Under the pieces are notes generated by a model. The model was not told where the DNA came from and searched no databases. It saw nothing but the letters and a program-made list of their open reading frames with translations. This document shows, piece after piece, positions 38,068 through 47,011 of a stretch of 64,000 nucleotides of DNA. The position numbers and the translations under genes are program-made. The stretch lies in the NCBI RefSeq assembly GCF_002217475.1, contig NZ_MUHH01000033.1, forward strand, positions 53,920 through 117,919, in the 5' to 3' direction. Numbering within the stretch: position 1 is the stretch's first letter; each line of letters starts with the position of its first letter. Origin of the DNA: Flavobacterium tructae. GTDB lineage: Bacteria > Bacteroidota > Bacteroidia > Flavobacteriales > Flavobacteriaceae.

Positions 38068-39099
38068 ATGAACGTAGACCAATTTCCGGACAGAACTATT
38101 GAAATCAATCAGGAGCAATACTTGTATTTTGGTGGAACTGCTTATTTGGGATTGCCCACCAATAATCCTTTTCAGGAATTGGTCATTCAAAATATACGAA
38201 AATGGGGAACTACTTACGGCAGCTCCCGCAATGCCAATATAAAACTAACGGCTTATGAAAATGGTGAAGCTTTTCTCGCCCGTCACATACAGGCCGAAAG
38301 TGCTGTTACGGTGTCATCGGGAATGCTGGCCGGAAAATTAGTTACGGAACAATTGACTAAAACCACCGATTGTTTCTTTCATTTTTCAGATCTGCATACC
38401 GCAATTAAAACACCTAACAGTTTACCAATATTTTTGAACCATCAAATACATCCACGTCTGACAGATTCTAAAGCAGAGAAAATCACTATTCTTACTGACG
38501 GAGTTCCTTCCTATCAAACCAAAGCTGTTGATTTATCTGTTTTAAAGGAAATTCCAAGTCATAAAGAAGTCACTTTAATTATCGATGAATCACATTCGTT
38601 TGGAATTTTAGGAAAAAATGGTTGCGGAATTTATTCACAGATCAACCTTCCCATTAAACGCAAAATTATGGTTTCGTCTCTGGGAAAAGCGTTCGGCTTA
38701 AATGGCGGTGTTATTGCCAGTGATACTTCTTTCATCGATCAGATAAAAAATACGGATACTTTTATATCGGCTGCCGGAATGAATCCCGCTTTTGTTCAGA
38801 CGCTGGCCGATGCATCCGATATTTATCATGTTCAGCATCAAAAATTAATGGAGAATCTACATTATCTGGATACAAAACTTATCAAAAGCAAGCATATAAA
38901 ATTTGATAAAACGTATCCTTTGATTTACATTGAAATGGAACGCATAACGGATATTCTTAGAGAAAATAAAATTATTATCGCCAATTTCAGATATCAAAAA
39001 AATTCGAGAGATATTAATCGAATTGTAATTACAGCCCATCACACTAAAGATGATTTAGACCAGGTAATTGAAATTTTGAATCAAAGCAAAAGCGTATAA
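38068..39099 (+). CDS. PLP-dependent acyltransferase/aminotransferase, BioF/KBL-like
   Basis: This 343-residue fold-type I PLP enzyme has YGSSRNANIKL near the N-terminus, the cofactor aspartate in IIDESHSFGILG (D173) and the Schiff-base lysine K207 in SSLGKAFGLNGG. The DESH and GSSR motifs point to the 2-oxoamine synthase (BioF/KBL) subgroup rather than classical aminotransferases, though it is shorter than BioF (about 385). It is coupled to the epimerase gene (5 nt). A second, badly degraded copy of its 3' end lies at 43931-44064, beyond the SusC/D pair. The reaction is not known. Confidence 0.8.
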   Translation: MNVDQFPDRTIEINQEQYLYFGGTAYLGLPTNNPFQELVIQNIRKWGTTYGSSRNANIKLTAYENGEAFLARHIQAESAVTVSSGMLAGKLVTEQLTKTTDCFFHFSDLHTAIKTPNSLPIFLNHQIHPRLTDSKAEKITILTDGVPSYQTKAVDLSVLKEIPSHKEVTLIIDESHSFGILGKNGCGIYSQINLPIKRKIMVSSLGKAFGLNGGVIASDTSFIDQIKNTDTFISAAGMNPAFVQTLADASDIYHVQHQKLMENLHYLDTKLIKSKHIKFDKTYPLIYIEMERITDILRENKIIIANFRYQKNSRDINRIVITAHHTKDDLDQVIEILNQSKSV

Positions 39100-39128
39100 A
39101 AAAACAGCTCTGATCAAAAAATCAGAGC
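39097..39128 (-). terminator. Terminator of the SusD gene
   Basis: GCTCTGAT (39107-39114) pairs with ATCAGAGC (39121-39128). On the minus strand it lies past the SusD stop and runs into T residues. Confidence 0.7.
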
Positions 39129-39139
39129 CGCTTTAGTTT

Positions 39140-40672
39140 TTATTTATCCCACCAAACCGGTGTGACCATTGATTTAAAGTTTAATTCATAATTTGCTTTA
39201 TTCGCGTTTCTTTCGTTAGTTGAATAAATAAATCTTCTTATCCATTTTCCTCCATTAGCAGGATCAGCGGCTTTTGGCAGGGCTAATCCCGGAAAAACGT
39301 TTGTAGAAAAATCATATCTTCTGTAATCATTAAATGTTTCGCAGTTCAAATAGAGTACTATATTTTTTTGCCTCATAATATCTTTCAACTGTAAACTGGC
39401 GGCACCTTTATTAATAGAAGCATCTCCTAAATAAGCATTTTTATCAGGAGCGGAAACTCCCAATTTATCCATATTTGCCCCAATAGCATCCATATAGGCG
39501 CTATACCCTGTTGCATTTGTTCCTGTACTTGTCGCATTACCTCCATTTAAAATAAATTGTGCTTCAGCCTGCATTAGTTTAACTTCAGAAAAGGACAAAA
39601 TAACAACTGGCGAATCTACTTTTGAATAATAAGAATACAACCCTATTTTAGCATTAGGTGCCGGTGTTCCTTTTGATCCCTGGCCAGGTTCTCCACCAAT
39701 ATAATTCCCCGGAACATTAGGATTTGGATCTTTAGGATTCACAACCCCATCTGTTACAGGATAACTCCTAAGATCAATCAGTAATGGCATTCTCGGATCC
39801 ATTGTTACCGTTTTAAAAGCAAACGTGCTCCCGTTCATAAAACCAATAAATTGCTTGGTTATCAAATAAGATGCATTCCCGGTATTAAGTCCTAATTGAT
39901 TATTATACCACGGATTGGTCTGTACTTTATTGTAAATCAATTGAAAATCATCTGCATTAGATGTTATTCCTTTTGCTAAATAAGAAACTACTGTACTGGC
40001 AGCAGTTGTTGCATTAATTTTTGATAAGTGCAGTGCATATCTCGCTTTAAAGCTATAGGCGGCTTTTATCCATTTTTCAACATTTCCGCCATAAACAAGG
40101 TCTTCTTTTCCAGGAGTAAAAGAGGATGTGTTAGGAGCCGATAAATTGGCAATTCCCTGATCTAACAGGTTGTTTATACCTTTGTAGACCTCTTCCTGGC
40201 GGTCATATTCCGGCTTAAAATTCTGTGATGCCAACGACGCCTGCGAAAAAGGTATATCTCCGTACAGATCCGTCAGTAATCCAAAATTTACTGCTTGTAA
40301 AATTTGAACAATGCCCTTGTAATGTGATGATTTTGTTTCATCGGCTTTATCGGCTACTTCTTTCAGATTTCCTAAAGCTTTTACATACACCGAAGACCAG
40401 TAACTATCTAAGGATTCTTCGTAATGATTGTCTACCCCTACTGACGAATTAAGTGCAGAGGAAGTATATTGCGTTAGTAAAGAAACTCTGGTCGCGGCCG
40501 AGTATTGAGCATCAAATGTGTAGTAAATTGCAGGCCCCAATAGATCTTTTAGATTCTTATTCGCATCAGGTATTACATTTCCCGGTGTATTTACATCAAA
40601 ATAATCATCGCTACAGCTATAAGTTGTCAGGGCAATGATTATGATCAGGAATATTTTGAGTATATTTTTCAT
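39140..40672 (-). CDS. SusD/RagB-like nutrient-binding lipoprotein
   Basis: This 510-residue surface lipoprotein has lipobox TTYSC (C20) followed by the SusD family's SDDYFDVNTPGN. The helical body includes WIKAAYSFKARYALHLSK, the tetratricopeptide-like region of SusD_2 members. It should cap the SusC barrel encoded upstream (10-nt spacing) and bind the imported nutrient. No glycoside hydrolases or other degradative genes lie beside the pair, so the substrate (glycan or peptide) is open. Confidence 0.92.
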   Translation of the reverse strand: MKNILKIFLIIIIALTTYSCSDDYFDVNTPGNVIPDANKNLKDLLGPAIYYTFDAQYSAATRVSLLTQYTSSALNSSVGVDNHYEESLDSYWSSVYVKALGNLKEVADKADETKSSHYKGIVQILQAVNFGLLTDLYGDIPFSQASLASQNFKPEYDRQEEVYKGINNLLDQGIANLSAPNTSSFTPGKEDLVYGGNVEKWIKAAYSFKARYALHLSKINATTAASTVVSYLAKGITSNADDFQLIYNKVQTNPWYNNQLGLNTGNASYLITKQFIGFMNGSTFAFKTVTMDPRMPLLIDLRSYPVTDGVVNPKDPNPNVPGNYIGGEPGQGSKGTPAPNAKIGLYSYYSKVDSPVVILSFSEVKLMQAEAQFILNGGNATSTGTNATGYSAYMDAIGANMDKLGVSAPDKNAYLGDASINKGAASLQLKDIMRQKNIVLYLNCETFNDYRRYDFSTNVFPGLALPKAADPANGGKWIRRFIYSTNERNANKANYELNFKSMVTPVWWDK

Positions 40673-40682
40673 CTTTTATAAA

Positions 40683-43600
40683 TTAAAATCCTAGATTAAT
40701 ACTAAATGAGTATGATTGTGTAAGCGGAGTGGTCAAACCCGTAAATCCGTAAACATTGGTACCGGCACTGTAGCTGGAACCTTCCGGATCAAAGCCATCA
40801 AATGGCGTCCAGATCAGGAAATTACTACCCGATACCGTAAAAGACAAATTAGAAACACCAATGGTTTTTAATGCTTCTTTGGTCATATTATAAGTAACCG
40901 ACACATTTCTGAGCTTAAACCAGGAGGCATCCTGTATAAGAGCATCTGCAGCTGTATTGTAAATCGTATTGTTATAATAATTGTTGCGTAACGATTTATT
41001 TATAGGGATGTCGTTAGGTACATATCCTCCCGCTCCATCCGATTTTACACCGTCTAAAACAGCAGTTTCGCTTCTGTCAGCAGTAACTCCCAAAACACCA
41101 TTTCTAATTCCGTTTCTTCTGGCTGTATCATACGCATCTCCGCCTTTTTTATATTCCAGCAAAAAACCGATATCAAAATTTTTAATTTTGAAGGTATTGT
41201 TTAGAGTAGCTACCCAGTCCGGAAAAGCCTCGCCAATCTTACCTATTGCTATGGCACCCGTACTTGTTTTATTAAAAACAGGCAATCCGTTTGCACCAAT
41301 CACTACTTTACCGTCTACTCGTTGCCAGGACTGGCCATAAAGTGTTCCCGCTGCATCACCCAAACGTACTTGTGAAGTTATATTGGTAGCCTGAGAGTCA
41401 TATCCGAAAATAATATTTTCAAAAGGCAATTCTGTAACTTTAGTTTTGTATTGTGTAAAATTTAGCGTAGATGTCCAGCTGAACTTTGGATTTTTAAACC
41501 AATCTGCACCTAAAGTCAATTCGTTTCCTGTTGTTTTTAAAGATCCCCCATTGTCCCAAAATGCCGTAATTGAAGAGGATTTCGGCACAATTCTTTGAAT
41601 AATCTGATCATCACTAACTCTGTTAAAATAAGTGTATTCCAATCGTATTCTATCTCTAAAAAAACGTAAATCTGTACCTATTTCCCAAGTAGATATAATT
41701 TCGGCTTTCAAATTTGGATTGGCATCAACAGATGTAGCAGATACTCCTCCAACTCCGTTGAATGGAAAATTTACATCTTTTATATTTTTTCTAAAGATCG
41801 CAAACGGAGGCGTTTTTCCGCTTTGTGCCCAGGAGGTTCTTAATTTTCCATAAGACAAAACAGACTTGTTTTGGTCTATCAAATCTCCAAAAAGAAAAGA
41901 CAAATTCGCAGAGTAATAATCAAATTTATTATTCTTTACCGGCAAAGTAGATACCTGATCGTATCGCCCCGTAACCCCCAGATAAATAATTTCTTTATAA
42001 TCGGCTTTTGCTTCAAAAAAATTACCCACGTTTCTTACACGCTCTTCACCCGAATTATACGCAAACAAATTGGTCGCATTAGAAATATTATTAAAATCTG
42101 TAATAAAAATTCCTTCTCCTCTTACATTAGAATAGGTGTTTTTGGTATCCAAAATTTGATTTCCTAAAGTAAGGGTGGTATTAAAATTTCCGAATTTTTT
42201 ATTGGCCGTGATCACAAAACTGGAATTAAGTCCCGTAAAGCCAATATTTTCATCCAGAATAAAACCATTTACAGCTGTTCCCACATCAAGATTAGCAGGA
42301 ACATATCGGTTTCTCGTTTCAGAATAATTATCTACACTAGCTCTATACACAAAGTTTAACCATGAAGTTGCCTGGTAATTAAAATCGGTCGAAGCAATAA
42401 TACGATTTACATCATCTTTTAGATTACTTACAGAGGTAAAATATCTTGGCTGATCGATAATACCATTTGTATAATCTTTTTCTTTACCGGCAGCGGTAAG
42501 ATAATCATTTACATCAATAGAGGGTGACCAATATGCCAGAGAACTCATCACCGATTTGTCTCCATTATTAGATCTTATACCTCCGGATTTTGTATAAGCA
42601 AAAGAAGACCCTATTCTAAATTTTTCAGAAATCTGATACCCTCCATTTGCTTTGAAAGTTTTTCTTTGGTAAGAAGTATTCGGTACAATACCATCATCTT
42701 TACTGGTAGAAGCAGATACAAAATAATTGATTTTCTCTGTTCCTCCGCTCACACTCACGCCTAAGTTTTGAGTCACACCTGTTTTAAAGAAATCTTTATA
42801 AAAATTTCTGTATTTAATTCCTGCACCATCTGAACTGGAATATTCCGGTCCAAAACTCCAGAATCCTCCCGGGCTTGCAGGATTTACCCATTCAAAACCA
42901 CTAGCGCTATCCGACACTGTACTTTTTACATAAGAAGCTCCGTTTAAACCTTCTCTGTATTTGGATTGCAGCTCCGGATAATGATTTACCTCACTAAAAG
43001 AAATACTGGAATTGATATTAATTTTTGGTTTTCCTTCTTTCCCTCTTTTGGTAGTGATAATAATCACGCCATTACCGGCCAAAATACCATACAATGCTGT
43101 AGCGCCGGCTCCTTTAAGAACGGTGTAGCTTTCTATATCTTCCGGATTGATATCTATTGCTCTGTTAGAAAATGAAAACTGTTCTCCGCTACTCACAGAA
43201 TTAGAACCTTTGGAGGGAGCTACATTTCCTATAGCCGTAGAATTGTTTACTGGGTTCCCATCAATAATAATCAAAGGCTGATTATTGTTAGACGGATCTA
43301 AAGAAGAAACACCACGAATAACAATATCTACACCTGCACCAACTCCTCCGGAAGTTTTACTTATGGTTACTCCCGCTACTCCTCCCTGCAAACTTTCAAG
43401 AGCATTTAATTGGCCCGGTCTTTCGATATCTGAGGCCTTCAAAGTCTGGCTGGCATAACCCAAAGATTTTGTTTTATTTTTTATACCAAAAGCAGTTACC
43501 GTCACTGCATCCAACTCTTTAGAATCCGGATTCATTTTTACATTCAAAATACTTCCCGTTACAGTAGTTTCATTCATTTTGTACCCAACGAACGAAAATA

Positions 43601-43814
43601 GTAAGACTGATCCTTTATTTACGCTAATGGAAAAATCCCCGTCTAAACCAGAAGTAGTAGTATTGGATGTTCCTTTTTCCAGGATATTTACACCTGGCAT
43701 TGAAACTCCCCTCTCATCTGTTACGCTTCCTTTTACCGTTATTTTTTGTGCAAACAGAATACCAGAAGTAAGTAAGAACAAAACGAAGGAAAAGGTAAAA
43801 TTCTTTTGTTTCAT
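40683..43814 (-). CDS. SusC/RagA-family TonB-linked outer-membrane protein
   Basis: This 1043-residue receptor has a signal peptide (to LFAQ), a CarboxypepD_reg-like domain (about 25-100; GSVTDERGVSMPGVNILEKG), and the SusC plug (ALESLQGGVAGVTISKTSGG, VDIVIRGVSSLDPSNNNQPLIIIDG, YTVLKGAGATALYGILAGNGVIIITTKRG). A long barrel ends SFSINLGF. It imports nutrients captured by the SusD partner encoded 10 nt downstream. No regulator gene (ECF sigma/anti-sigma or HTCS) is adjacent. Confidence 0.95.
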   Translation of the reverse strand: MKQKNFTFSFVLFLLTSGILFAQKITVKGSVTDERGVSMPGVNILEKGTSNTTTSGLDGDFSISVNKGSVLLFSFVGYKMNETTVTGSILNVKMNPDSKELDAVTVTAFGIKNKTKSLGYASQTLKASDIERPGQLNALESLQGGVAGVTISKTSGGVGAGVDIVIRGVSSLDPSNNNQPLIIIDGNPVNNSTAIGNVAPSKGSNSVSSGEQFSFSNRAIDINPEDIESYTVLKGAGATALYGILAGNGVIIITTKRGKEGKPKININSSISFSEVNHYPELQSKYREGLNGASYVKSTVSDSASGFEWVNPASPGGFWSFGPEYSSSDGAGIKYRNFYKDFFKTGVTQNLGVSVSGGTEKINYFVSASTSKDDGIVPNTSYQRKTFKANGGYQISEKFRIGSSFAYTKSGGIRSNNGDKSVMSSLAYWSPSIDVNDYLTAAGKEKDYTNGIIDQPRYFTSVSNLKDDVNRIIASTDFNYQATSWLNFVYRASVDNYSETRNRYVPANLDVGTAVNGFILDENIGFTGLNSSFVITANKKFGNFNTTLTLGNQILDTKNTYSNVRGEGIFITDFNNISNATNLFAYNSGEERVRNVGNFFEAKADYKEIIYLGVTGRYDQVSTLPVKNNKFDYYSANLSFLFGDLIDQNKSVLSYGKLRTSWAQSGKTPPFAIFRKNIKDVNFPFNGVGGVSATSVDANPNLKAEIISTWEIGTDLRFFRDRIRLEYTYFNRVSDDQIIQRIVPKSSSITAFWDNGGSLKTTGNELTLGADWFKNPKFSWTSTLNFTQYKTKVTELPFENIIFGYDSQATNITSQVRLGDAAGTLYGQSWQRVDGKVVIGANGLPVFNKTSTGAIAIGKIGEAFPDWVATLNNTFKIKNFDIGFLLEYKKGGDAYDTARRNGIRNGVLGVTADRSETAVLDGVKSDGAGGYVPNDIPINKSLRNNYYNNTIYNTAADALIQDASWFKLRNVSVTYNMTKEALKTIGVSNLSFTVSGSNFLIWTPFDGFDPEGSSYSAGTNVYGFTGLTTPLTQSYSFSINLGF

Positions 43815-43930
43815 AAATTTTAGTTAAAAGTGGTTAATAATTTGGTTTGTTAGACCTGTAATTTACACACTTTATTTTACTAAAATTCGTTTTCATATTA
43901 AAATTCAAAGATATTTCTTATAAATATATT

Positions 43931-44064
43931 TTGCTTTATTTAGAAGATGAGAGTCTAATCGAAATGCCGGAAGCAAACAAAATTCTTATTTCCAATTTCA
44001 GATATCAAAAAAATTCGATTTAGATCAATTAATAGATCTCTTAAACGATTGTGATTTTAAATAA
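43931..44064 (+). pseudogene. Remnant of a second BioF-like PLP enzyme gene (3' end)
   Basis: Translation gives LLYLEDESLIEMPEANKI, then LISNFRYQKNS, and in another frame DLDQLIDLLNDCDFK and a stop. This matches the C-terminus of the PLP enzyme at 38068-39099 (LIYIEMERITD, NFRYQKNS, DLDQVIEILNQ). A stretch of 27 bases is identical (38981-39007 and 43992-44018). About 45 nt is missing between NS and DLDQ, which breaks the frame, and everything upstream is gone. It is a decayed paralogue or the scar of an insertion or recombination that placed the SusC/D pair here. Confidence 0.75.
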
Positions 44065-44190
44065 AAGCGAAAGAACCTGCCACGAATACACTAATTTTCA
44101 CTAGTTATACTGCGCTCCAATTTTAATTATTACAGTTCGGTGTAAAAAAAAATTAAAACGCCCTGTGTCATAATAATTACTTTTAAAATG

Positions 44191-44198
44191 TACCTTTG
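44191..44198 (+). promoter_or_regulatory. DUF1456 gene promoter -7 box
   Basis: TACCTTTG fits TAnnTTTG. The 86-nt leader carries a hairpin TTCCTAC/GTAGGAA (44225-44231 with 44239-44245). Confidence 0.6.
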
Positions 44199-44284
44199 TA
44201 AAAAATTAAGTGCATAGTTTGTGATTCCTACGAAGATTGTAGGAACTTGAAACTTAAAACAAACTTGAAACTAAAAATCAAAAA

Positions 44285-44749
44285 ATGACAAACAACGATA
44301 TCCTAAAAAAACTTCGCGTGGCTTTGATGCTCCGTGACGACCAAATAGTAGAAATTTTAGAATTAGTAGATTTCAGAATTTCAAAATCAGAATTGGGCGC
44401 TTTTTTTAGAGCTGAAGATCACCCAAATTTTATGGAATGTGGTGATCAGGTTTTACGTAATTTCTTAAACGGACTGGTAATTCATTTAAGAGGAACGAAA
44501 GAAAATCCTAAAAACCCAAATGATGTTTTAGCCAAACACAAAGCTCAGATTCCAAAGAAAGACAGCACAAAGGACAGACCTGAATTTAAAGCTGCTCCTA
44601 AAGATTCTGAAAGAGCAAGAGGCGATCAAAGTCCATCAAAATCAAGTTCAGCTGATAAAAGACCTAAGAAGAAAGAGTTTCCAAAAGGCAATGGAAAACC
44701 AGTAGTGGTAGAAAAAGTAGTATATAAAAACGGTAAGAATAAAAAGTAG
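44285..44749 (+). CDS. DUF1456 family protein (YehS-like)
   Basis: This 154-residue protein has the DUF1456 domain in residues 1-75, with the two repeats NDILKKLRVALMLRDDQIVEIL and LVDFRISKSELGAFFRAEDHPN. The second half is a basic, disordered Lys/Ser/Pro-rich tail (KKDSTKDRPEFK, ending KNGKNKK) suited to nucleic acid binding. The molecular role of DUF1456 is not established. It has its own promoter and is followed by intergenic repeats. Confidence 0.85.
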   Translation: MTNNDILKKLRVALMLRDDQIVEILELVDFRISKSELGAFFRAEDHPNFMECGDQVLRNFLNGLVIHLRGTKENPKNPNDVLAKHKAQIPKKDSTKDRPEFKAAPKDSERARGDQSPSKSSSADKRPKKKEFPKGNGKPVVVEKVVYKNGKNKK

Positions 44750-44756
44750 TTTTTTT

Positions 44757-45041
44757 TACCGCAAGGAGTGCTTTTTACCGCAAAGAGCGCAAGGATTTTT
44801 TAATTCTAAGAATCTATACAACCGCAAAGTTCGCAAAGCTTTATCTATATATAGCTTTGCGAACTTTGCGTTTATTAAGCACAATCTAAGAAAAAAACTT
44901 TGCGAACTTAGCGGTTACTAAGCCCAATCTAAAAAAAACTTTGCGCCCTTTGCGGTTACTAAGCACAATCTAAGAAAAAAACTTTGCGCTCCTTGCGGTT
45001 ACTAAACGCAATCTAAGAAAAAACTTTGCGCCCTTTGCGGT
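44757..45041. repeat. Tandem and inverted CTTTGCG/CGCAAAG repeat block
   Basis: First, CGCAAAGTTCGCAAAGCT (44823-44840) and its perfect reverse complement (44853-44870) form an 18-bp hairpin. Then four or five degenerate units of about 46 nt follow head to tail, each AACTTTGCGxxCTTTGCGGTTACTAAGC and then a CAATCTAAGAAAA-type end. The copies differ by a few bases. The block fills the space between DUF1456 and the convergent response-regulator gene. The same words recur at 47874-47991. Confidence 0.85.
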
Positions 45042-45748
45042 TAAATTTTATTCTCCTCTATTTTATCAAAAAAAGCATCTTTAAAAGTAGCCCCAATCGG
45101 GAGTTCTTTCCCCTTCGTAAAAACAGAAAAATTATCTGTTGACTCAATATGTTTTAAAGCTACGACATACGATTTATGAATTTGAACAAACCCTTTTTCG
45201 GGCAATGATTCAACAACATTCTTTAAGGACGAATGTGTAATAATTTGTTGGTTGCAAGTATGAATACAAACATAATTCTGAAGACTTTCTACATATAAAA
45301 TCTCCTCTAAAAACAATTTTACAAATTTATTTTTTCCATCAGTTTTAATAAAAATAAATTCAGCCGAATTGTTATTCGATACAACTTCTGTTTTTGAATC
45401 CCCATTTAGTTTGGAAACCGCCTGATAAAACCGTTCAAAAGCGATTGGTTTTAGTAAATAATCTACAGCATTCAATTCAAATCCCTCCAAAGCAAAATCG
45501 GGATAAGCCGTTGTAAAAATCACTTTTATCTCTTTCGAAATGATTCTGGAAAGCTGTAAACCTGTTAATTGCGGCATCTGAATATCCAGAAAAATAACAT
45601 CAACACTATGTGTATTTAGAAATTCTAATGCTTTCAACGCATCATTGAAAACAGCTGTTTTTTCTAAAAAAGATACTTTCCCGATATAATTTTCCAGAAT
45701 ACGCGTTGCCGGCGGTTCATCATCAACAATGATACACTTCAATTTCAT
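45041..45748 (-). CDS. LytTR-family response regulator
   Basis: This 235-residue regulator has a receiver domain (1-120) with phosphoacceptor D55 in VIFLDIQMP, acidic pocket VDDE and the TTAYPDFALEGFE switch region. A LytTR DNA-binding domain follows (about 135-235; YVESLQNYVCIHT, FVQIHKSYVVALKHIE). It starts one base after the kinase gene stop, so the two form an operon. Cognate phosphate comes from the LytS-type kinase. Targets are not evident from this window. Confidence 0.92.
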   Translation of the reverse strand: MKLKCIIVDDEPPATRILENYIGKVSFLEKTAVFNDALKALEFLNTHSVDVIFLDIQMPQLTGLQLSRIISKEIKVIFTTAYPDFALEGFELNAVDYLLKPIAFERFYQAVSKLNGDSKTEVVSNNNSAEFIFIKTDGKNKFVKLFLEEILYVESLQNYVCIHTCNQQIITHSSLKNVVESLPEKGFVQIHKSYVVALKHIESTDNFSVFTKGKELPIGATFKDAFFDKIEENKI

Positions 45749-45749
45749 A

Positions 45750-46790
45750 TTACTTTTTTAATGGTATTTTTAAATAGGTTTTAAAGGTATTCTTTTCTGC
45801 TATTTTCTCGAGTGTAAACTCACCTTTATAAGCATGCTCTAAACGTTTGCTAAGATTATCAAAACCAATTCCGGTTGAAGAATAATTTTCGCCTGCACCA
45901 TTATAGTTAAAGGTTGACAGCTCTAAAAAATTTTCTTTTATTACGATAGCAATAACCGCTTTCTCCTCTTCTTTATTCAGTTTTCCGTGCTTGAATACAT
46001 TTTCAATAAAATGCACCAGCACCGACGGAAGAATCTTTTCTGTTGCATAATCACCATCAATTACAAAATCCAGGTAAAGCTGATCTTCAAATCTTTTTTT
46101 CTGCAAATGAATGTAGTTTTCTACAAACTGAATTTCTTTAGAAATCAATACCTCATCTTTCTCCGTTTCTGTAATGACATAACGCAGTAAATCCGAAAGT
46201 ACCAAAATATCCGAAGCCATTTCATCCTCTTTCAAAACCAACTGACTGTAAAAGGAATTTAAGGTGTTAAACAAAAAATGCGGACTCACCTGCGATTTCA
46301 ACATTTGGAGCTCTGCCTTTTTATTTTCTAATACTAATTCCTGATTTTGTTTTTGCGTTTCCTGAAAATGAAAGAACAAATACGCCAAACTGCTCAAAAT
46401 AACGGCAGGCAGGCCAAAGAAAAAATTATCCTTGATATAATAGCCTATCTCTCTTGTTTCTTTTGCATAATTATGAATTCCTGTGAGCTCATATACGATC
46501 ACTTCCTGAACGAAATACCGTATTGCTGCAAAAATTAACAGAGAGACAGGAATACTCATCACATAAAAAAGAATCTTCCTTCTGTTTAAAAACCATTTGC
46601 AAAAAGTATAAAAGTTTAAGAGGTAGACGATGAAGATTACCAACACAAAACTAATGTTAAACATATAAGAAATCCTGTTGAAGACTAGCTCCATGTCCCG
46701 ATTGTTAACACCAATATCCCAAAGGTTTAAGGTGATAAACAATCCTAAAAAAAGAAAGATGTGATAGGAAAATGGAATTTTTAGCTTCAT
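45750..46790 (-). CDS. LytS/YehU-type sensor histidine kinase
   Basis: This 346-residue inner-membrane kinase has about four membrane helices (roughly 8-25, 42-62, 75-95, 122-142), a short coiled coil (145-165) and a His_kinase domain with phosphoacceptor H171 in SPHFLFNTLN. A HATPase_c domain follows (HFIENVFKHGKLNKEEE, GIGFDNLSKRLEHAY). It phosphorylates the LytTR regulator encoded 1 nt downstream. The signal is unknown; there is no large periplasmic domain. Confidence 0.92.
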   Translation of the reverse strand: MKLKIPFSYHIFLFLGLFITLNLWDIGVNNRDMELVFNRISYMFNISFVLVIFIVYLLNFYTFCKWFLNRRKILFYVMSIPVSLLIFAAIRYFVQEVIVYELTGIHNYAKETREIGYYIKDNFFFGLPAVILSSLAYLFFHFQETQKQNQELVLENKKAELQMLKSQVSPHFLFNTLNSFYSQLVLKEDEMASDILVLSDLLRYVITETEKDEVLISKEIQFVENYIHLQKKRFEDQLYLDFVIDGDYATEKILPSVLVHFIENVFKHGKLNKEEEKAVIAIVIKENFLELSTFNYNGAGENYSSTGIGFDNLSKRLEHAYKGEFTLEKIAEKNTFKTYLKIPLKK

Positions 46791-46809
46791 AATAACCGTA
46801 TTGTCCTTT

Positions 46810-46817
46810 CAAAAATA
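46810..46817 (-). promoter_or_regulatory. Promoter -7 box of the LytS/LytTR operon
   Basis: TATTTTTG on the minus strand fits TAnnTTTG, 19 nt before the kinase ATG. Confidence 0.55.
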
Positions 46818-46979
46818 CGACTATGACTTCAGATGAATACTATATTTATACGAAACCTCCATTTTGGATGACAAACTATCAAAATCGATACACCAAATTT
46901 TTCAACCGCTGATTTTCAAGGTTTGTAATTTGAAATTTGACGTTTATCAAAAACTAAAATTTCACCTGAAAAGCTATTC

Positions 46980-46987
46980 TACATTTG
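46980..46987 (+). promoter_or_regulatory. DUF5694 gene promoter -7 box
   Basis: TACATTTG fits TAnnTTTG, 24 nt before the ATG at 47012. Confidence 0.55.
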
Positions 46988-47011
46988 TCCTGAATTTAAA
47001 AACCAATCATC

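Noticed and set aside
40981-42167. Plus-strand frames within the SusC gene
   Set aside because: Shadows of a well-supported gene; no start signals or domains.
44857-45041. Regular repeats that might be a CRISPR array
   Set aside because: Units are contiguous and diverged, with no unique spacers of constant length, and no cas genes are present.
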